A stretch of DNA of 64,000 nt from Rhabditophanes sp. KR3021 (taxonomy: Eukaryota > Nematoda > Chromadorea > Rhabditida > Alloionematidae). Below are positions 44,659 to 56,296 of this stretch, one piece after another. Position numbers and translations under genes: made by a program. Under the pieces are notes generated by a model. That model did not search any database and was not told where the DNA came from. It worked only from the letters and a program-made list of their open reading frames with translations. Location of the stretch: positions 3,968,001-4,032,000 of the forward strand of contig CAUJLY010000001.1 in NCBI GenBank assembly GCA_963281155.1, given 5' to 3'. Numbering within the stretch: the first letter of the stretch is position 1; every line of letters starts with the position of its first letter.

Positions 44659-45868
44659 CCAATGTTAGTAGAAGTCAATCCGAGGATCAATTTTTAAAAG
44701 TAGAAGAGTTGATGATTCTACGTGGTATAAACCAAAAACTTTTGGCATATAGCACCCCCAAGATTACAATATAACAATATTCCTAGACTGTTACCTAAAT
44801 TTGATTAAAATAAGAATATATACTACATGGAAATGCAAATTCTAAATCATTTCTAATTGAGGATATCTTATTTAAATAGACAACGTTATACATATAATGT
44901 AATCATTTAGATTAAAACGTTGCACCCGTTTTTAGCTCTAGAAAAACTGAGTCTAATGGCATATTTATAAAATCAAGGGCTTAGGGGTTTCGCTTGCTAG
45001 GATGACTAATAAGGGAAGACCACAAGTGATAAAAAAATATTTCTTTGGTTTATAAGTGTCAAAATAGGTTTACATTAATCAACGCTCTTATGTAGAAAGT
45101 TAAAATCTCATTTGGTTAGGGATAGGCTGTCTGCAAGGCAATGATAAAAAAAGAAGTCTCGAAAAGATGTATTCCGAATCTGGTATATAGCAAAAGTCAA
45201 CGCCTTGTTCCCTCTTGTTAAGTGATTAGCCTATGATATATGTAGGGTAAGCTAATTTAATTATATAACATCACTATTATCATCTAATTTAGTTTTAATT
45301 AACAAGTTTTAGATAAATACATATATTATTCTTTAATCTACCTGTGACTTGGGTTATTGGACTTGTCATTCGCCAGTCATCCATAATTTACTGTTTATTA
45401 TTTTTAAAGACTCACAACAACTATATCTTATATGGCAGATTATGTGTCTAACTGTAATAATCCTCTAGACATTTCATATCTACCTATATGTACATTTTAT
45501 GTAATTTGCATAAGTATATTTGCTATATACGCAAATTAACTCCTCTTTATTATATATAGATCTTAATTTCATTAAGAACACACTTTTATTCCCATTTCTT
45601 TAATAAAGTTGTATCCCGTTATTTATCTACACTAACAATCAATTCCGAAAATATATTAAAAACCTCTAAAATCAAAATTCGAACTTGAAAAATACTTAAT
45701 AATACATAAATTTAGCATTAAAAGCAACACCCGTTAATACATACACTCTATATCTAAATGAATGTTTTAATCTTATCTTCATGTCTCACCTTTTCTGTTT
45801 AAAGACAAATGAAAATATTAATCGAAACTTTTATTTTATAATAGATATAGTTTATTTATATTTCCTAT
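44659..45868. other. Intergenic, no gene seen
   Basis: About 1.2 kb upstream of the ZHP-like gene and downstream of the apyrase gene. AT-rich; no coding frame, RNA gene or array that I can support. Confidence 0.45.
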
Positions 45869-47665
45869 TTAAACAAATTCAATACCTTCAAATTTATAAG
45901 TTCCAGTCAACAAAGTTTCGTCCAAAAGAATCTGGTGAGTGGATAAGCGATAAACTGATATGTAACTAGCAACAGGATTTCCATTCATTTCTTCGCTTTT
46001 CAATGTGACAATGATGTCGTCATCTGTACCAGGAACAAATTTGAAAGCCGAATATCCTCTACTTCCTGTGCCAGCATTTCCAATTTCTTTAAATTGAATG
46101 TCAGAGAAGTCTTCAGACGCAATCAGCATATAATTCGTTCCTTTAAATTCATCGGTAGCTTCGGAATACGTATCCTTTGAAGCACGTCTTGGCATGAAGA
46201 AAAACTTTTTGTGGGTGTCTGACCATTGACCAGATTCGTGAATCATGTATCCTAAAATATATTAGATTAGTCAGTTCAATGTGCGTTTTCTTACTTACCC
46301 GGATAAGTGATTCCTACTGCAGCTCTGAGCTGAATGTAATTGTCAGTCCAATTGAGATGTTGAACAGCTCCATCTGGCGAAACAACCTTAACATACATAG
46401 GGTGATGATTGACAAAGACTCCTTCCGTAGTTGTCCATTCTTTTCCAAGTCCACCAACATACAATTTATTGTCTTTTACAGTCATCCACTCTCCTTTCAT
46501 TCCTTTTAATGCGTCTCCTAAAATAGAAGGTAAAGTTTTGTTTCCACCACTTATAATAAACCAAAAACGGATCTATTATCCATACCATATTTTAATTTTT
46601 AATTTCACATAAACATATTTATTTAATATGTTAACATTACATAGCTGATGGGCTGTCCCGAATCAAAGCTAATAACAAAAGATTAAAAAGGATGTTTATT
46701 GGAGGATCAATCCTAAATCTGTTGTTAACAATTGTCTGAAGATGCTGTCAAAAAGTAAATGGATATTTCGTTTTTGATGATATTAATAAAGAATAGCATA
46801 AATCAACATTCAAGAAATTGTTGAATTGGAGTTTGCATATGGCCAAAAGAAGAGTTCATCGTAAAAGTCATTTTGATTGAGGAAAATGTTGTTGTTCTAA
46901 AGATGAAATATGAGTCATAAAATAGCTGAGAATATCGAAAGTATTCACATTGACACTATTAGTCACCAAATCAAAGATGTTAGTTCTGGAAACCCATAAT
47001 TTGACTACGCTCACAAAAATGTATAAAGGAATGATTAAAAAATTGGCGACACTTTAATTAATTTTTAATGTTAAGAAAATATTCTGTTTATAGACTTCGT
47101 TATTAAAGTCCAATCTTTGTTTTAAATGAAACATACCAGGTCCATCGTTTAGGAACACCCATGGAAAGACTTTGTTATCTTTAATTTTATAAATTAATCC
47201 AGTACGATCATCTACAGTCAATAAGTGTCCATTGAATACGGCCAAGTCAGAAAGTTCCATCCCGCGACCGCCAGCTCCAATATCTGATTTAACAGCAATA
47301 TCCTGGTCATCAAACCAATTGACATGGGCTGATTGCTTGTCCTTGGTAATGACAAGACTTCCTTTCTTGATATAACTTTGCCAGGCAGGCTTCTTTGATT
47401 TTGCAATCTTACTATCATTGTCCAAGTCCGTGATAACTAACAAGTTGTAATGAGTATCACCATTCGGCAGTTGAGTAATGGTGTGTAACTTCGTATCATT
47501 GTAAACTGTTCCCTGTGCGCATTGTTGATAACTTGGCAGTACGTAAATAGCTAATAAGAAATGCAAAAAGATTCCCACTGCAGTAATCATGATAAATGAT
47601 TTAGGCAATGATGTAGAAGTGTTTTCCTTCACCTTGCGTTCATTTTTAGGAGATTCGGCAACCAT
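45869..47665 (-). CDS. apy-1: Calcium-activated nucleotidase / apyrase (CANT1-like)
   Basis: Hydrolyses UDP and GDP in the ER/Golgi lumen, supporting glycosylation and quality control. Exons 47665-47137, 46517-46299 and 46251-45869 give about 376 residues (human CANT1 has 401). Type II topology: cytosolic N-terminus, then one span (FIMITAVGIFLHFLLAIYVL). Five-bladed propeller motifs: LLVITDLDNDSK, MELSDLAVFNGHLLTVDDRT, DNKLYVGGLGKEWTT, LRAAVGITYPGYMIHESGQW, FFMPRRASKDTYS, FKFVPGTDDDIIVTLKSEE and the terminal KFEGIEFV. The acidic calcium-binding positions are present. Both splice junctions fall in Gly codons. Intron 1 is long (619 bp) and I see nothing convincing inside it. Confidence 0.93.
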
Positions 47666-48165
47666 CTTGATATTAAAATGTAGATTATAAATTAAATCAA
47701 TAGAACCTGCTTTGAACGGATGTGTTTTTAGTATATAGATGAAAGATTGATAAAATACAAACTTTCCAGTGATTTTATCTATTCAATCTTATCAAGTATA
47801 GCTTAATACCGCCTCGAAAACACAGTTGACGTTAGATTAAAAATTAAAGCAACAAGATAGAACTTTGTAAACATTGGAATTTCGTTATGTGACACAATTT
47901 GATTAAAAAATGTGTCTACGTTGACTACTATCTAGGTACATTGTGCTGTTTGCTTGTTAAAAATGTGGGTAACTATCACATTGTATCATATTATCACAAT
48001 AAAAACGATATCGTATTAAGTATGATTTGATGAAATGTAGTTATTTCATCATAAGTGATCTCAAATAAGGTGTTAGATGCTTTTAGCATATAAACAATCA
48101 AATAATCAAATTTTTTTAATTGATAAATAGAGACATTTTTGCAAATCCATAATACCTTAATTACC
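47666..48165. other. Divergent promoter region
   Basis: 500 bp of AT-rich sequence between the apyrase gene and the unknown gene on the plus strand. Nothing specific seen. Confidence 0.4.
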
Positions 48166-49324
48166 ATGTTTCGCCGCAACAAGAAATCGTCCGCCACTGA
48201 AGAGGAAAACACCGAGGACAAAGTACCCGAATCAAAGTTTTCCAAAATCAAAAGCTTTTTTCGTAGCAAGATGAATAAAAAACCACAATCAGGCTTACAA
48301 AGTAGTTCTGATGATGGATCTCCGCGTGAAGCAGATAAAGAGGGTGCAGAAGAAAATGGGGAGAATCTTGAAACCGCCATATCAAATACCAAAAGTTCAT
48401 TGGTTTCTGTAAAAGAAAAGGAAGGGCGGTGGATCAATGTTGGCCAGTGTCAATGAAAGCAAGAAGCAGTCCAAGACCTCCTCTACCTTTAGAGAAAGGT
48501 CTCTCCGTTTGCTGTCACGAATTGGATATAGTGACAGAGGGATGAAAAAAATGCTTAATAAATTAAGTGTTCGTGATGAGAAAAGGTCTAAATCTCAGAA
48601 TTCTCTATCTAGTCTTGAAGGTGATAAACAAGGAATAGATCTCTTAGATAGTGGCGATTATTATTTAACCAAAGACTCGATCAAATGCTTAAGAAGAGAG
48701 CACGACGAAGAATCCGAGGCCGAATACGACGCATCCAGCGGTTTTGATGCTGAAACCATGAAAGAAGTTCTAACCCAAGAAGAACAGTTTCAGCAAAAAG
48801 TGATTGAAGCTAGAAAAACGTATCCTTGTGCCTATATGTCTCTATTGGATAAAAATGTGGAGTTGCCTAAAAGAAATTTGGTATCGAAGAACAAGTCAAA
48901 CAACGGATTTATTTTCAACAAAATTGGGATACCTTTTTGGATGAATAAGAAGAAGTTTCTCGCCGAGCAAGATGAAACAGATGACACTTTACCTTTGAAT
49001 GCCAATATCTTAAGAGAAGTTGCTATAAGTCGAATCAAACTGACAAGCAAGAGAAAGAAGGCATACAATGGAGGGGTCTTTGGGAACATCAAAAAAATGG
49101 CTGATCTTGACGATAAATGCTTTGAGCCTGAAGTTATTTTCAGCAACACCATTCGATCAATGATTAAGTTGGCAGACAATGAAAACTATTTAAATGCTCC
49201 TCTCAAAAAGTCAACTTCTGCTCAAGTAACGTTTGATAAATTGCCAACCACGATTGTCAATTACAATAGATTCTGTATTGGAGAATATGATGAAGGTCCT
49301 TACACAGTCAAACAAACAGGATGA
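48166..49324 (+). CDS. Unrecognised basic, Ser/Lys-rich protein with a +1 lesion
   Basis: The ATG at 48166 opens MFRRNKKSSATEEENTEDKV and SKFSKIKSFFRSKMNKK. This frame stops at about 48454, but the next frame carries on without gap (LASVNESKKQSKTSSTFRER) to 49324. No GT-AG intron with the right phase exists between them. GGG at 48424-48426 with one G fewer would give a single frame of about 385 residues. As written, an internal ATG at 48437 would allow 295 residues. The protein is basic and hydrophilic in front, with KNKSNNGFIFNKIGIPFWMN, LPLNANILREVAISRIKL and ALPTTIVNYNRF-like conserved-looking patches behind. No domain, signal peptide or membrane span. Not recognised. Confidence 0.55.
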
Positions 49325-49472
49325 CCTAATTAATTGTTAAAACATTGCAATTTACTAGCTAGCAACAATTAATAGTGCTCTATTCATCATTTCCATTTGT
49401 TTGATCACTGTCTTTGCGCGATTGTTGTTTGTGGTATTGACTAGTTGTAACATTTCGTTCACTAACTTAAAT

Positions 49473-50087
49473 ATGCGTGCTTTAATAAAATTACTCTTTA
49501 TTCTTGTTATTTGTAATTTGTTCTTAAATATTCATTCTACCACAAATCTTAAGCTAAATAAGGACAAGTCTAAGACGTATAGTGATGTCGAGATAGAACA
49601 ACTGCTCCACGAATGGGATGAAAACGATGAAGATGTCGAGGAGGAAGACAAATTCATTCATGAGCGTAACAAAATCAGTCAACCACAATCATTAGATGAA
49701 ATGAAATTAGCTGTATGTTTATGAGTCTCTATAACTTTTTATATCTTTTTATAACAATTTAAGGCGAAGAATGAGGAAGAACTTCTCAAATTAAGCAAGA
49801 AAAACCAGCAACTAATGATGTTTGTTACCGTTAAGGACTTGTCAAATGCAGTTACATCAAAGTTATTTACGGAAAAAATGACTCAAATATGGCAAAGTAA
49901 TGTCTACAACAAGCATATCAGTTGCAAAGTATTTAGTATTGCTGATGACAGGGCTATTTTCATGTTCGAAGATGGGTCGTTGGCTTTTGATGTAAGGGAA
50001 TTTTTGCTGGAACAGCCTGAAATTGTTGAAGTTACATTAGAAGGCAAAATTAGCAAAGGATTGGCAGCAAGTAAGGATGAGCTATAA
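49473..50087 (+). CDS. bmy-1: MESD/Boca, ER chaperone for LRP-family receptors
   Basis: Exons 49473-49712 and 49764-50087 give 187 residues. I start at MRALIKLLFILVICNLFLNI because it begins a signal peptide; an upstream in-frame TTG is not used. An acidic stretch (EIEQLLHEWDENDEDVEEED) precedes the core. The core has QQLMMFVTVKDL, MTQIWQSNVYNKHI, RAIFMFEDGSLAFDVREFL and EVTLEGKISKGL, the MESD fold. The protein ends in KDEL, the ER-retrieval signal. MESD/Boca proteins fold the propeller/EGF modules of LDL-receptor-related proteins and so affect Wnt and yolk receptors. The family call is firm; the symbol is tentative. Confidence 0.9.
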
Positions 50088-50192
50088 CATCAACAAAATA
50101 ATAAATGTACTTTAATGCATAATAATTATTTATTTTTTGTTTTAATAATATTTATTTTTTCATCAATAACAACGTCTATATAATCTTATTTA

Positions 50193-51200
50193 TTATAATT
50201 GCCATTCACTTCTCAGGTTTTTAAAATATACATCAGTAGCATTTAATTCCAACTCTGCTTCAATATGAAATCCACAATCTTTTTGCTCGGGAACAATGAT
50301 ATTCGAGGCATTATGACAAAATAATTCTTTCATCTTTTTAAAAAATATTTTGTAAGGGCTTTTGAGTAAAAAACAAAGAAGTCCGTAATTGTAGCAGTAT
50401 ATCTTGAGAGCGGTTATGACCAAAGAAATGACTGTGTCATATTGTAAATCAACATAGTTCCTTGATATTAACAATACTATTGTTGTCATCACATTAAAGA
50501 CAGTTAAAAATACAAGCATAAACATAATTCTATCCAACAATTTGATATTTTGTCTAATAACATACTTTACCGTTATTCGAGACGTCTTTTCACTAATTTT
50601 CAGTTTCTTATTAATACGAATAACAATCCAAAAGAGTAAGAATAATGGGGTTTCAAGTGCCACTATAAATATAGTGTACGTTCCAAGACTTACTCCAGGG
50701 ATATTTCTAAACGATCTGGTTAAATAGCTTAGTGGCAATTCCAGAATTACGATTAGTGTAATTAATAGCAAATTACTTTTGTTTTCATATGTTAATCTCC
50801 AATATGTTGCGGCAAGTCTCTCAAAAACAACAAAGTAGATAGATGTTCTCACAAAATTTAATGACATTCTGCGAAAATCATCTAATTGCAGTTCTAAATG
50901 ATAAAAATAGGTTGTATTAACATAAGTATATTTTGATTGGATCATTAACTCTGCTACAAACGGCCCCACACTTGCTAAATTACCAAAACCAATAGAAATA
51001 GTTAGCCAAAAAAAGCAATATTTGAAATTAACGTGATATTCTTTTTTTTTATTTAAAAATCTACAACTGATGAAGAGTATCGGAATGTATGAAACAATAA
51101 AAATAATCACTATTACAGTCAAAATCCATATAAATAACAAATGCATATATATCTTACTTTGATTGAAATGTGAGAAATAAATTTTAAACTTTACATCCAT
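50193..51200 (-). CDS. Sre-like nematode chemoreceptor
   Basis: Single-exon 335-residue 7TM protein. After TM1 comes FKYCFFWLTISIGFGNL; TM3 ends in YFVVFERLAATYWRLTYE, the FERxxA...YE motif of the Sre family. The third loop has RITVKYVIRQNIKLLDRIMF, resembling the Sre RYQxxENIxxL motif. The short C-terminal tail lacks other motifs. Such receptors act in sensory cilia. It forms a tandem pair with the gene 190 bp upstream in the same orientation. Intact; ligand unknown. Confidence 0.8.
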   Translation of the reverse strand: MDVKFKIYFSHFNQSKIYMHLLFIWILTVIVIIFIVSYIPILFISCRFLNKKKEYHVNFKYCFFWLTISIGFGNLASVGPFVAELMIQSKYTYVNTTYFYHLELQLDDFRRMSLNFVRTSIYFVVFERLAATYWRLTYENKSNLLLITLIVILELPLSYLTRSFRNIPGVSLGTYTIFIVALETPLFLLFWIVIRINKKLKISEKTSRITVKYVIRQNIKLLDRIMFMLVFLTVFNVMTTIVLLISRNYVDLQYDTVISLVITALKIYCYNYGLLCFLLKSPYKIFFKKMKELFCHNASNIIVPEQKDCGFHIEAELELNATDVYFKNLRSEWQL

Positions 51201-51388
51201 TTGTAAAAGATACCGTAGGCGTTCACCAAAAACAATTTAATTTTTCATATCATGAACAAAGATTAATTCCGGTAAATTACCAACACGTAAGCTCTCTTTA
51301 TTCCCATGAACAAAATGTGTACTTCGTGCTTCCTAACCCTTTTCAAGAGTGGATTGAGTATGAAGTATACTTTGTAAATGATCTTTTA

Positions 51389-52363
51389 TCACCATTTTGA
51401 AGTTATAATGTTATGATACGTTTCAATTGCATTCTTGCGAAGTCCTTTTTCAATGCTCAATGTTTTCATGCAACCATTTGTCTTAACATTATTTTTTGAA
51501 TATTTATGTATGTAATTCTTATTATTAAAAAATAAGACTACTTTTATTCTGAAGTCATCGTGACTCTTTTTGTAAAACATAAAGCTATACATGCCCCAGT
51601 TATAAAGGGCACTTCTGACTGTTAGCAGAACAAAACCTATGGTTGCGTCATAGATTGGATCTATGAGATATCGTAACGACATGCCAGTTATATTAGTTCC
51701 TGTTTGTGTCACAGAAAAAATTAGGATTAAAACAGAGATTCTTTTTAGTAAGGCAATATTCTGCGAAATGGTATATTTGGTACTCAGGGTATTTTCCTTG
51801 TTATTTTCCATCTTTTTCAACTTTTTGCTTCTTTGTACTAATACAAAATATAGGAAGATCAGGGGTAAATCCTGAATAGAAACCCATATATAGTATATGT
51901 TAATACTCATGTTCGGAATATATTTAAAACAACGTAAACCATATGCTACAGGAATTTCTATCAAAACAACGAATGTTAAAAGCTTTACATTATTTTGATG
52001 TTCATAATTAATTCTATAATTCTTAGCACACGATCTTTCATAAATTATGAGATACATAGACGATCTACACAAACTAATGAAATTACCTCTAACGTCTTCT
52101 ATAATTTGTGCCAATGTATTATATTTCATCGCATCTTTGCTTTGATCAACATAATTTAATATATAAACAACAATAGGCCCAAAATTCGAGAGTGTTGATA
52201 GTGTAATAAAAACACACAGCGAAAAATAGCAATATTTAAAATTAATATGCCAGTTCCTTTTTTTTATAAGTAATCTTATGGTTAAATACAGGATTGGAAT
52301 AAATATTATAAAGGAAATTAACATTAATATAGAGAATATTATAAATATTACATCCGCAACCAT
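51389..52363 (-). CDS. Sre-like nematode chemoreceptor
   Basis: Single-exon 324-residue 7TM protein, sister to its downstream neighbour. Shared features: INFKYCYFSLCVFITLSTL, then the TM3 end SSMYLIIYERSCAKNYRINY, ending in E-H, and STKYTISQNIALLKRISVL in the third loop. Similar length and the absence of introns suggest a local tandem duplication, though the two have diverged well beyond recent copies. The C-terminal tail (ETYHNIITSKW) parallels NLRSEW in the neighbour. Intact; ligand unknown. Confidence 0.8.
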   Translation of the reverse strand: MVADVIFIIFSILMLISFIIFIPILYLTIRLLIKKRNWHINFKYCYFSLCVFITLSTLSNFGPIVVYILNYVDQSKDAMKYNTLAQIIEDVRGNFISLCRSSMYLIIYERSCAKNYRINYEHQNNVKLLTFVVLIEIPVAYGLRCFKYIPNMSINIYYIWVSIQDLPLIFLYFVLVQRSKKLKKMENNKENTLSTKYTISQNIALLKRISVLILIFSVTQTGTNITGMSLRYLIDPIYDATIGFVLLTVRSALYNWGMYSFMFYKKSHDDFRIKVVLFFNNKNYIHKYSKNNVKTNGCMKTLSIEKGLRKNAIETYHNIITSKW

Positions 52364-52935
52364 TGTTTAGGAAATTTGCTTTAACTCTAAAGTAGGATAT
52401 TAAATGAAATTCAAAAAGTGAAAGAATAAAAATAATTTGTTTATATTTTATAGTACAAATATTACATCTGAGGAGGATAAATTTAAAATATTATGTATAG
52501 TATAGCTGAATTACGAAGGAAGAGTAACTTAAAAAACAGGAATTGACGAATATATAATATGTTTCACCTTTAATGATATACCCTTTAATAGGTGGTTATT
52601 ATACTCAGTTCATTTCACGTTCCAAGAATGACAAATATTGATGCATATGATTTTATGAATACAATTAGTTTTTCAGGATATAAGTGTGTCAAAAATATGT
52701 AATATAGATAAGTTTCAAGGCAATGTAAATAATATAAACAGTTTGTTCCGTGATGTAAACATTTATATTTGGAGAAAACAAATAACTACGTAGTTAATTT
52801 TTATTACATTCTGTTATTAATACAAAAATAAATTTTAACCTTAAAAAACGGAATATTGTAGTATTGAAAACTTATTTTGAACTATTATTAAAAAAAATAA
52901 TTAGTCAGCTTTTATCTGATCAAGCAATCACATAT
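52364..52935. other. Intergenic, no gene seen
   Basis: AT-rich, about 570 bp upstream of the Sre-like pair. Likely contains its promoter; no other structure noticed. Confidence 0.45.
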
Positions 52936-53780
52936 TTAGACGTCTTCCTTAATTTTATCAAATCTGAATTGTTGTAATGAACCGATTATTCTAAAGCCAT
53001 CAACCAAGGAAGGTCTATGCATGTATTGTTCACCTTTATTAGGTACATTAATTAGTTTATCAATGCTTGGATGTGATGAAAATTTGTCATTAAACATTTT
53101 CTTTATGTCAAGAATTAAATGGCGGAAGTGGCTTGGAAACCCATTTGATTCAGCTATGAGAATATGAAATTTGTCAATAAGAGAGTGCATTTTGCTTGGT
53201 GAATGTGTAGTCAATTTCATGCCTACTTCGCGAATATACGAAAGACTCATTTCAATAGACGACGATGTTGGATTTTCTAATAAAAATAGGCAAATTTCAT
53301 ATGAGAGAGATTCATTTATCACATGCTGATTAGTTAAATGGGCCAAAAATTTCAAAGTATGGGTTGCATAAGTTACTTGCTCAGCTTGATAATATTTCCC
53401 AAATTCCTTAAGCAAACGACTCACTAATAACTGTCCTATCTCTGGCATTTTGTAGTTAATCTTTGCAGCAAGCGCGGCATAAACGTTACTTATCATTGGA
53501 AACGATAGTTGAGAAGTGATCAACGATTCAACTAACAAATCCTTTCCTTTAACAATATTTTGTTTCAAAAGTAGTTCTAAAGTTGAATTAATATTATGAA
53601 TATCCAATCTACAAATTGCATTATGAATATGGTGCTTTAACGGTTTCCATTCTTTTGTCTGATGTATTTTATCTAAATATTCTATTTAGGTGCAAGAAAA
53701 TTATTTTACATACCTGCAAACGCATTTAATTCAGCTGATTTTCCATCAACAACCAAATTGAGAGCTACTTTTTCGGTCAT
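52936..53780 (-). CDS. Truncated CWC22-like protein (MIF4G domain only)
   Basis: Exons 53780-53714 and 53681-52936 give about 270 residues. The sequence follows the MIF4G domain of the spliceosome factor CWC22 (C. elegans LET-858): HNAICRLDIHNINSTLELLL, KQNIVKGKDLLVESLI, SNVYAALAAKINYKMPEIG, LKFLAHLTNQHVINESLSYE, CLFLLENPTSSSIEMSLSYI, then DKFSSHPSIDKL and EQYMHRPSLVDGF. CWC22 is about 900 residues with a second MA3 domain. Here a stop follows MIF4G and no MA3 domain lies downstream. MIF4G of CWC22 escorts eIF4A3 to the exon-junction complex. The intron is only 32 nt, shorter than others here, so the 5' exon is less certain. It could be a diverged paralogue or a fading duplicate; the frame is intact. 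Confidence 0.75.
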
Positions 53781-54256
53781 TGCAAATGATTTTTATATGC
53801 AAAATCCGTGCATTTATAGAAACTATTTTGATTAAATGACATTGAACTGTCCTGAACGGTTAATTACATTCTTACAAAAATATTATTTTTTTGACAGCAG
53901 AAGTTGTATCCCGGAAACAAATATTTCGTCGACTATAATTAATCAGATACCACATTTAAGTGATATAGTTGCCTATATTTCACTGACAATACATTGTTCA
54001 ATATAAGTAGTTAATTAATTAAAGGCATTTAATTGCCCTTGATATTATTATTCACTTTTATACAAATATATTAAAGTAAGAGTTCTCTTTTTCTGATTGT
54101 CAGATTTCATAGCACGATTTCAAAACTTGACTCTTAAAACGACTAATAATTGAAGATTGGAATTATGCAGCTTCAAATATTCAAGACAATTAATCAACGA
54201 AGTCTTTCATTATCTATTTTTATAGGGTTTCGATTTAAAGAGAATCGCAAAATATA
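53781..54256. other. Divergent promoter region
   Basis: About 475 bp of AT-rich spacer between the CWC22-like gene and TIM17. Nothing specific seen. Confidence 0.4.
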
Positions 54257-54860
54257 ATGGCTGAATATGCTCGTGAGCCATGGTAAGTCTATCTTGAGTG
54301 TTAACTTGTGAATTAAGAATATTTTCAGTCCTTACCGAATCGGTGATGATATGGGAAGTGGTTTTTCTATGGGTTTAGTTGGAGGATCTTTATTTCATGC
54401 ATTCAGTGGTTATAGAAAAGCTACAGACAGACCTAAGATTGAAGCAATGTTGCAAAATGTTCGTAAAAGAAGTGCCATCACTGGAGTTCAGTTTGCCGCA
54501 TGGGGAGGCATGTTCAGTACAATCGACTGTACATTAGTTGCTATAAGAAAGAAAGGTAAGTTACATACGTGCATAGTTTAATACTTTTTGTTTGTAGAAG
54601 ATCCAATAAATTCCATACTCAGTGGCGGACTTACAGGAGCGTTTTTGTCTTGTCGTTCGGGGCCTCGTGTAATGGCAGGATCGGCCTTTTTAGGAGCAGC
54701 TATATTGGGAATGATTGAAGGTGTAGGTCTCTTAATGAGTACATGGATGTCAAAAATGCACGACCCTACAGCACAAGCACCATTAGAAGAACCAATGACT
54801 GGACCACCACAACCATTATATGAATCATCTGAGAATCAAAGTTACCCAAGTTTTCAATAA
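54257..54860 (+). CDS. timm-17: TIM17, TIM23-complex channel subunit
   Basis: Exons 54257-54282, 54329-54555 and 54598-54860 give 171 residues. Diagnostic stretches: MAEYAREPCPYRIGDDMGSG, GLVGGSLFHAFSGYRKA, TGVQFAAWGGMFSTIDCTL, KEDPINSILSGGLTGAFL, SCRSGPRVMAGSAFLGAAIL and MIEGVGLLM, all matching TIM17 of animals. Four membrane spans with Gly-rich packing motifs. A Pro-rich tail ends YPSFQ, much like the YPSYQ of human TIMM17. With TIM23 and the TIM50 receptor it forms the inner-membrane presequence translocase. Both introns (46 and 42 nt) keep phase. AATAAA is at about 54909. Confidence 0.95.
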
Positions 54861-55008
54861 ATGTTTGTTAAATAGTTAATGAGTAGATGTATTTTTTGTT
54901 TCACGAGCAATAAAGCTTTTTATAATAAACACTATAATTGTGTGTATAACTTATTCCTATCAACGTTTTTTATTTAGCTTAAAACAAATTGTTATACTAT
55001 TGCGTTTA

Positions 55009-56296
55009 TTAAGTGCGAAGATATTTAACTGAATCTTGTCCCTCGCTTATTTCAATTCGATCCAAGGCCGTAACTTCTTCGAGATCAGTTGATGATACTG
55101 TTTTGGCTGTAGACGCTTGCGAATTCGTCGAATGCTTTCTATGTCTGCGAACATTCTTAGGTGGTTTCAAATACATTGAATCTTCTTTTACTACATCGTT
55201 TTTATTGGCCGAAAAGTTTGGGAAGGACGTCTTTTCAGCAGAGGAATTAATTACAGCCTCTATGATTTCTTGAGACGTATCAAATCTAGGAGATGGGCAA
55301 ATAAGCGCTTCCTGTTGAGGGTGATTTGGTATTTCAACTTCTTCCTTTTGTGCCCTACACATATCTATCACCGACTGGTAGGGTTCTTTTTGCGCCGCAG
55401 AAAATAGCAATACAGATAGCAGATACCAACAATTACGTACAACACTTATCAAATAGAATCCTGACCAAACAATCACAGAGTATTGAAAGTCAATTAAGTT
55501 TGAGCCTGCCAGAAAATATATCGCCGTTAAGCCATCTATTATAATTGGAATTATAAAGAACGTTGTCAAATTCCAATTGACACTCCTCAGTTTTTTGATT
55601 TTGCTCTTCAACTCAACATTCAGATTTTTATCTTTGCACATTTTGTTGATAACCTTATTTGAATAAAAAAACAAAAGGTAGAAATAAAAGAGTAAGAGCC
55701 ATTGCAGGATAACCAAAGATAAAGTCCCATAATGTGAAATGATTTTCAAATAAGAATCTTCCTCATATAATATTTGTAACTGATGATTAGTTATGTACCC
55801 CACGGCATAGCAGAATACTGTAAACACAGGTAACAAGATATAGTTTTTTCCTTTTGTAATAATATTTGGCTATTTTAAAGGTTGCTAAGCATCTGTCCAT
55901 CAATAAGGCAATAATTAGCAATCTGTTTATACAAATTGCTATTAAATTGGCATAACTTGAAATATTTATAATATCCCTTGGTATACCAATTAAAATACAC
56001 TTTTCATTATAACTGAAATAAGCGGTAACAAAAATAACCAAAAGTGAAATTTTTTGAACGAATATTAGACCAGCAATATTAGATATCAGCCATCCTATAT
56101 TGAAATTAAACTTTTTTGATTTGGGAAAGAAAAATATGACCCCAATGTAAAAGTTTGTGTAACATAGCAATGCAAAAAAGATCACTAATATACTGATAAA
56201 ACATGTTGCGACTTGATTCTGGCATTCATCTACAGGCGTTGCGGTATAGACCATAAAATCAGAATAATTTGTTAAATTATAAACTGGACCTTTCAT
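55009..56296 (-). CDS. Nematode 7TM receptor with long Ser-rich tail, +1 lesion
   Basis: From the ATG at 56296 the frame gives an N-glycosylatable N-terminus (VYNLTNYSD) and three spans, the third ending LLMDRCLATFKIAKYYYK (a DRY-like motif). Near 55855 the frame slips: the next frame continues with NYILLPVFTVFCYAVGYI, four more spans, and a 120-residue cytoplasmic tail (KPPKNVRRHRKHSTNSQAST, ending EGQDSVKYLRT). The slip is at a run of six T (+ strand, 55854-55859). Five would join both parts into about 428 residues. No compatible intron is visible. It does not match Sre or Srh closely; another nematode serpentine family or an orphan rhodopsin-like receptor is possible. Confidence 0.6.

Noticed and set aside
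44880..45060. Possible snoRNA-like or snRNA-like sequence
   Set aside because: No convincing C/D boxes, H/ACA boxes, Sm site or stem could be drawn.
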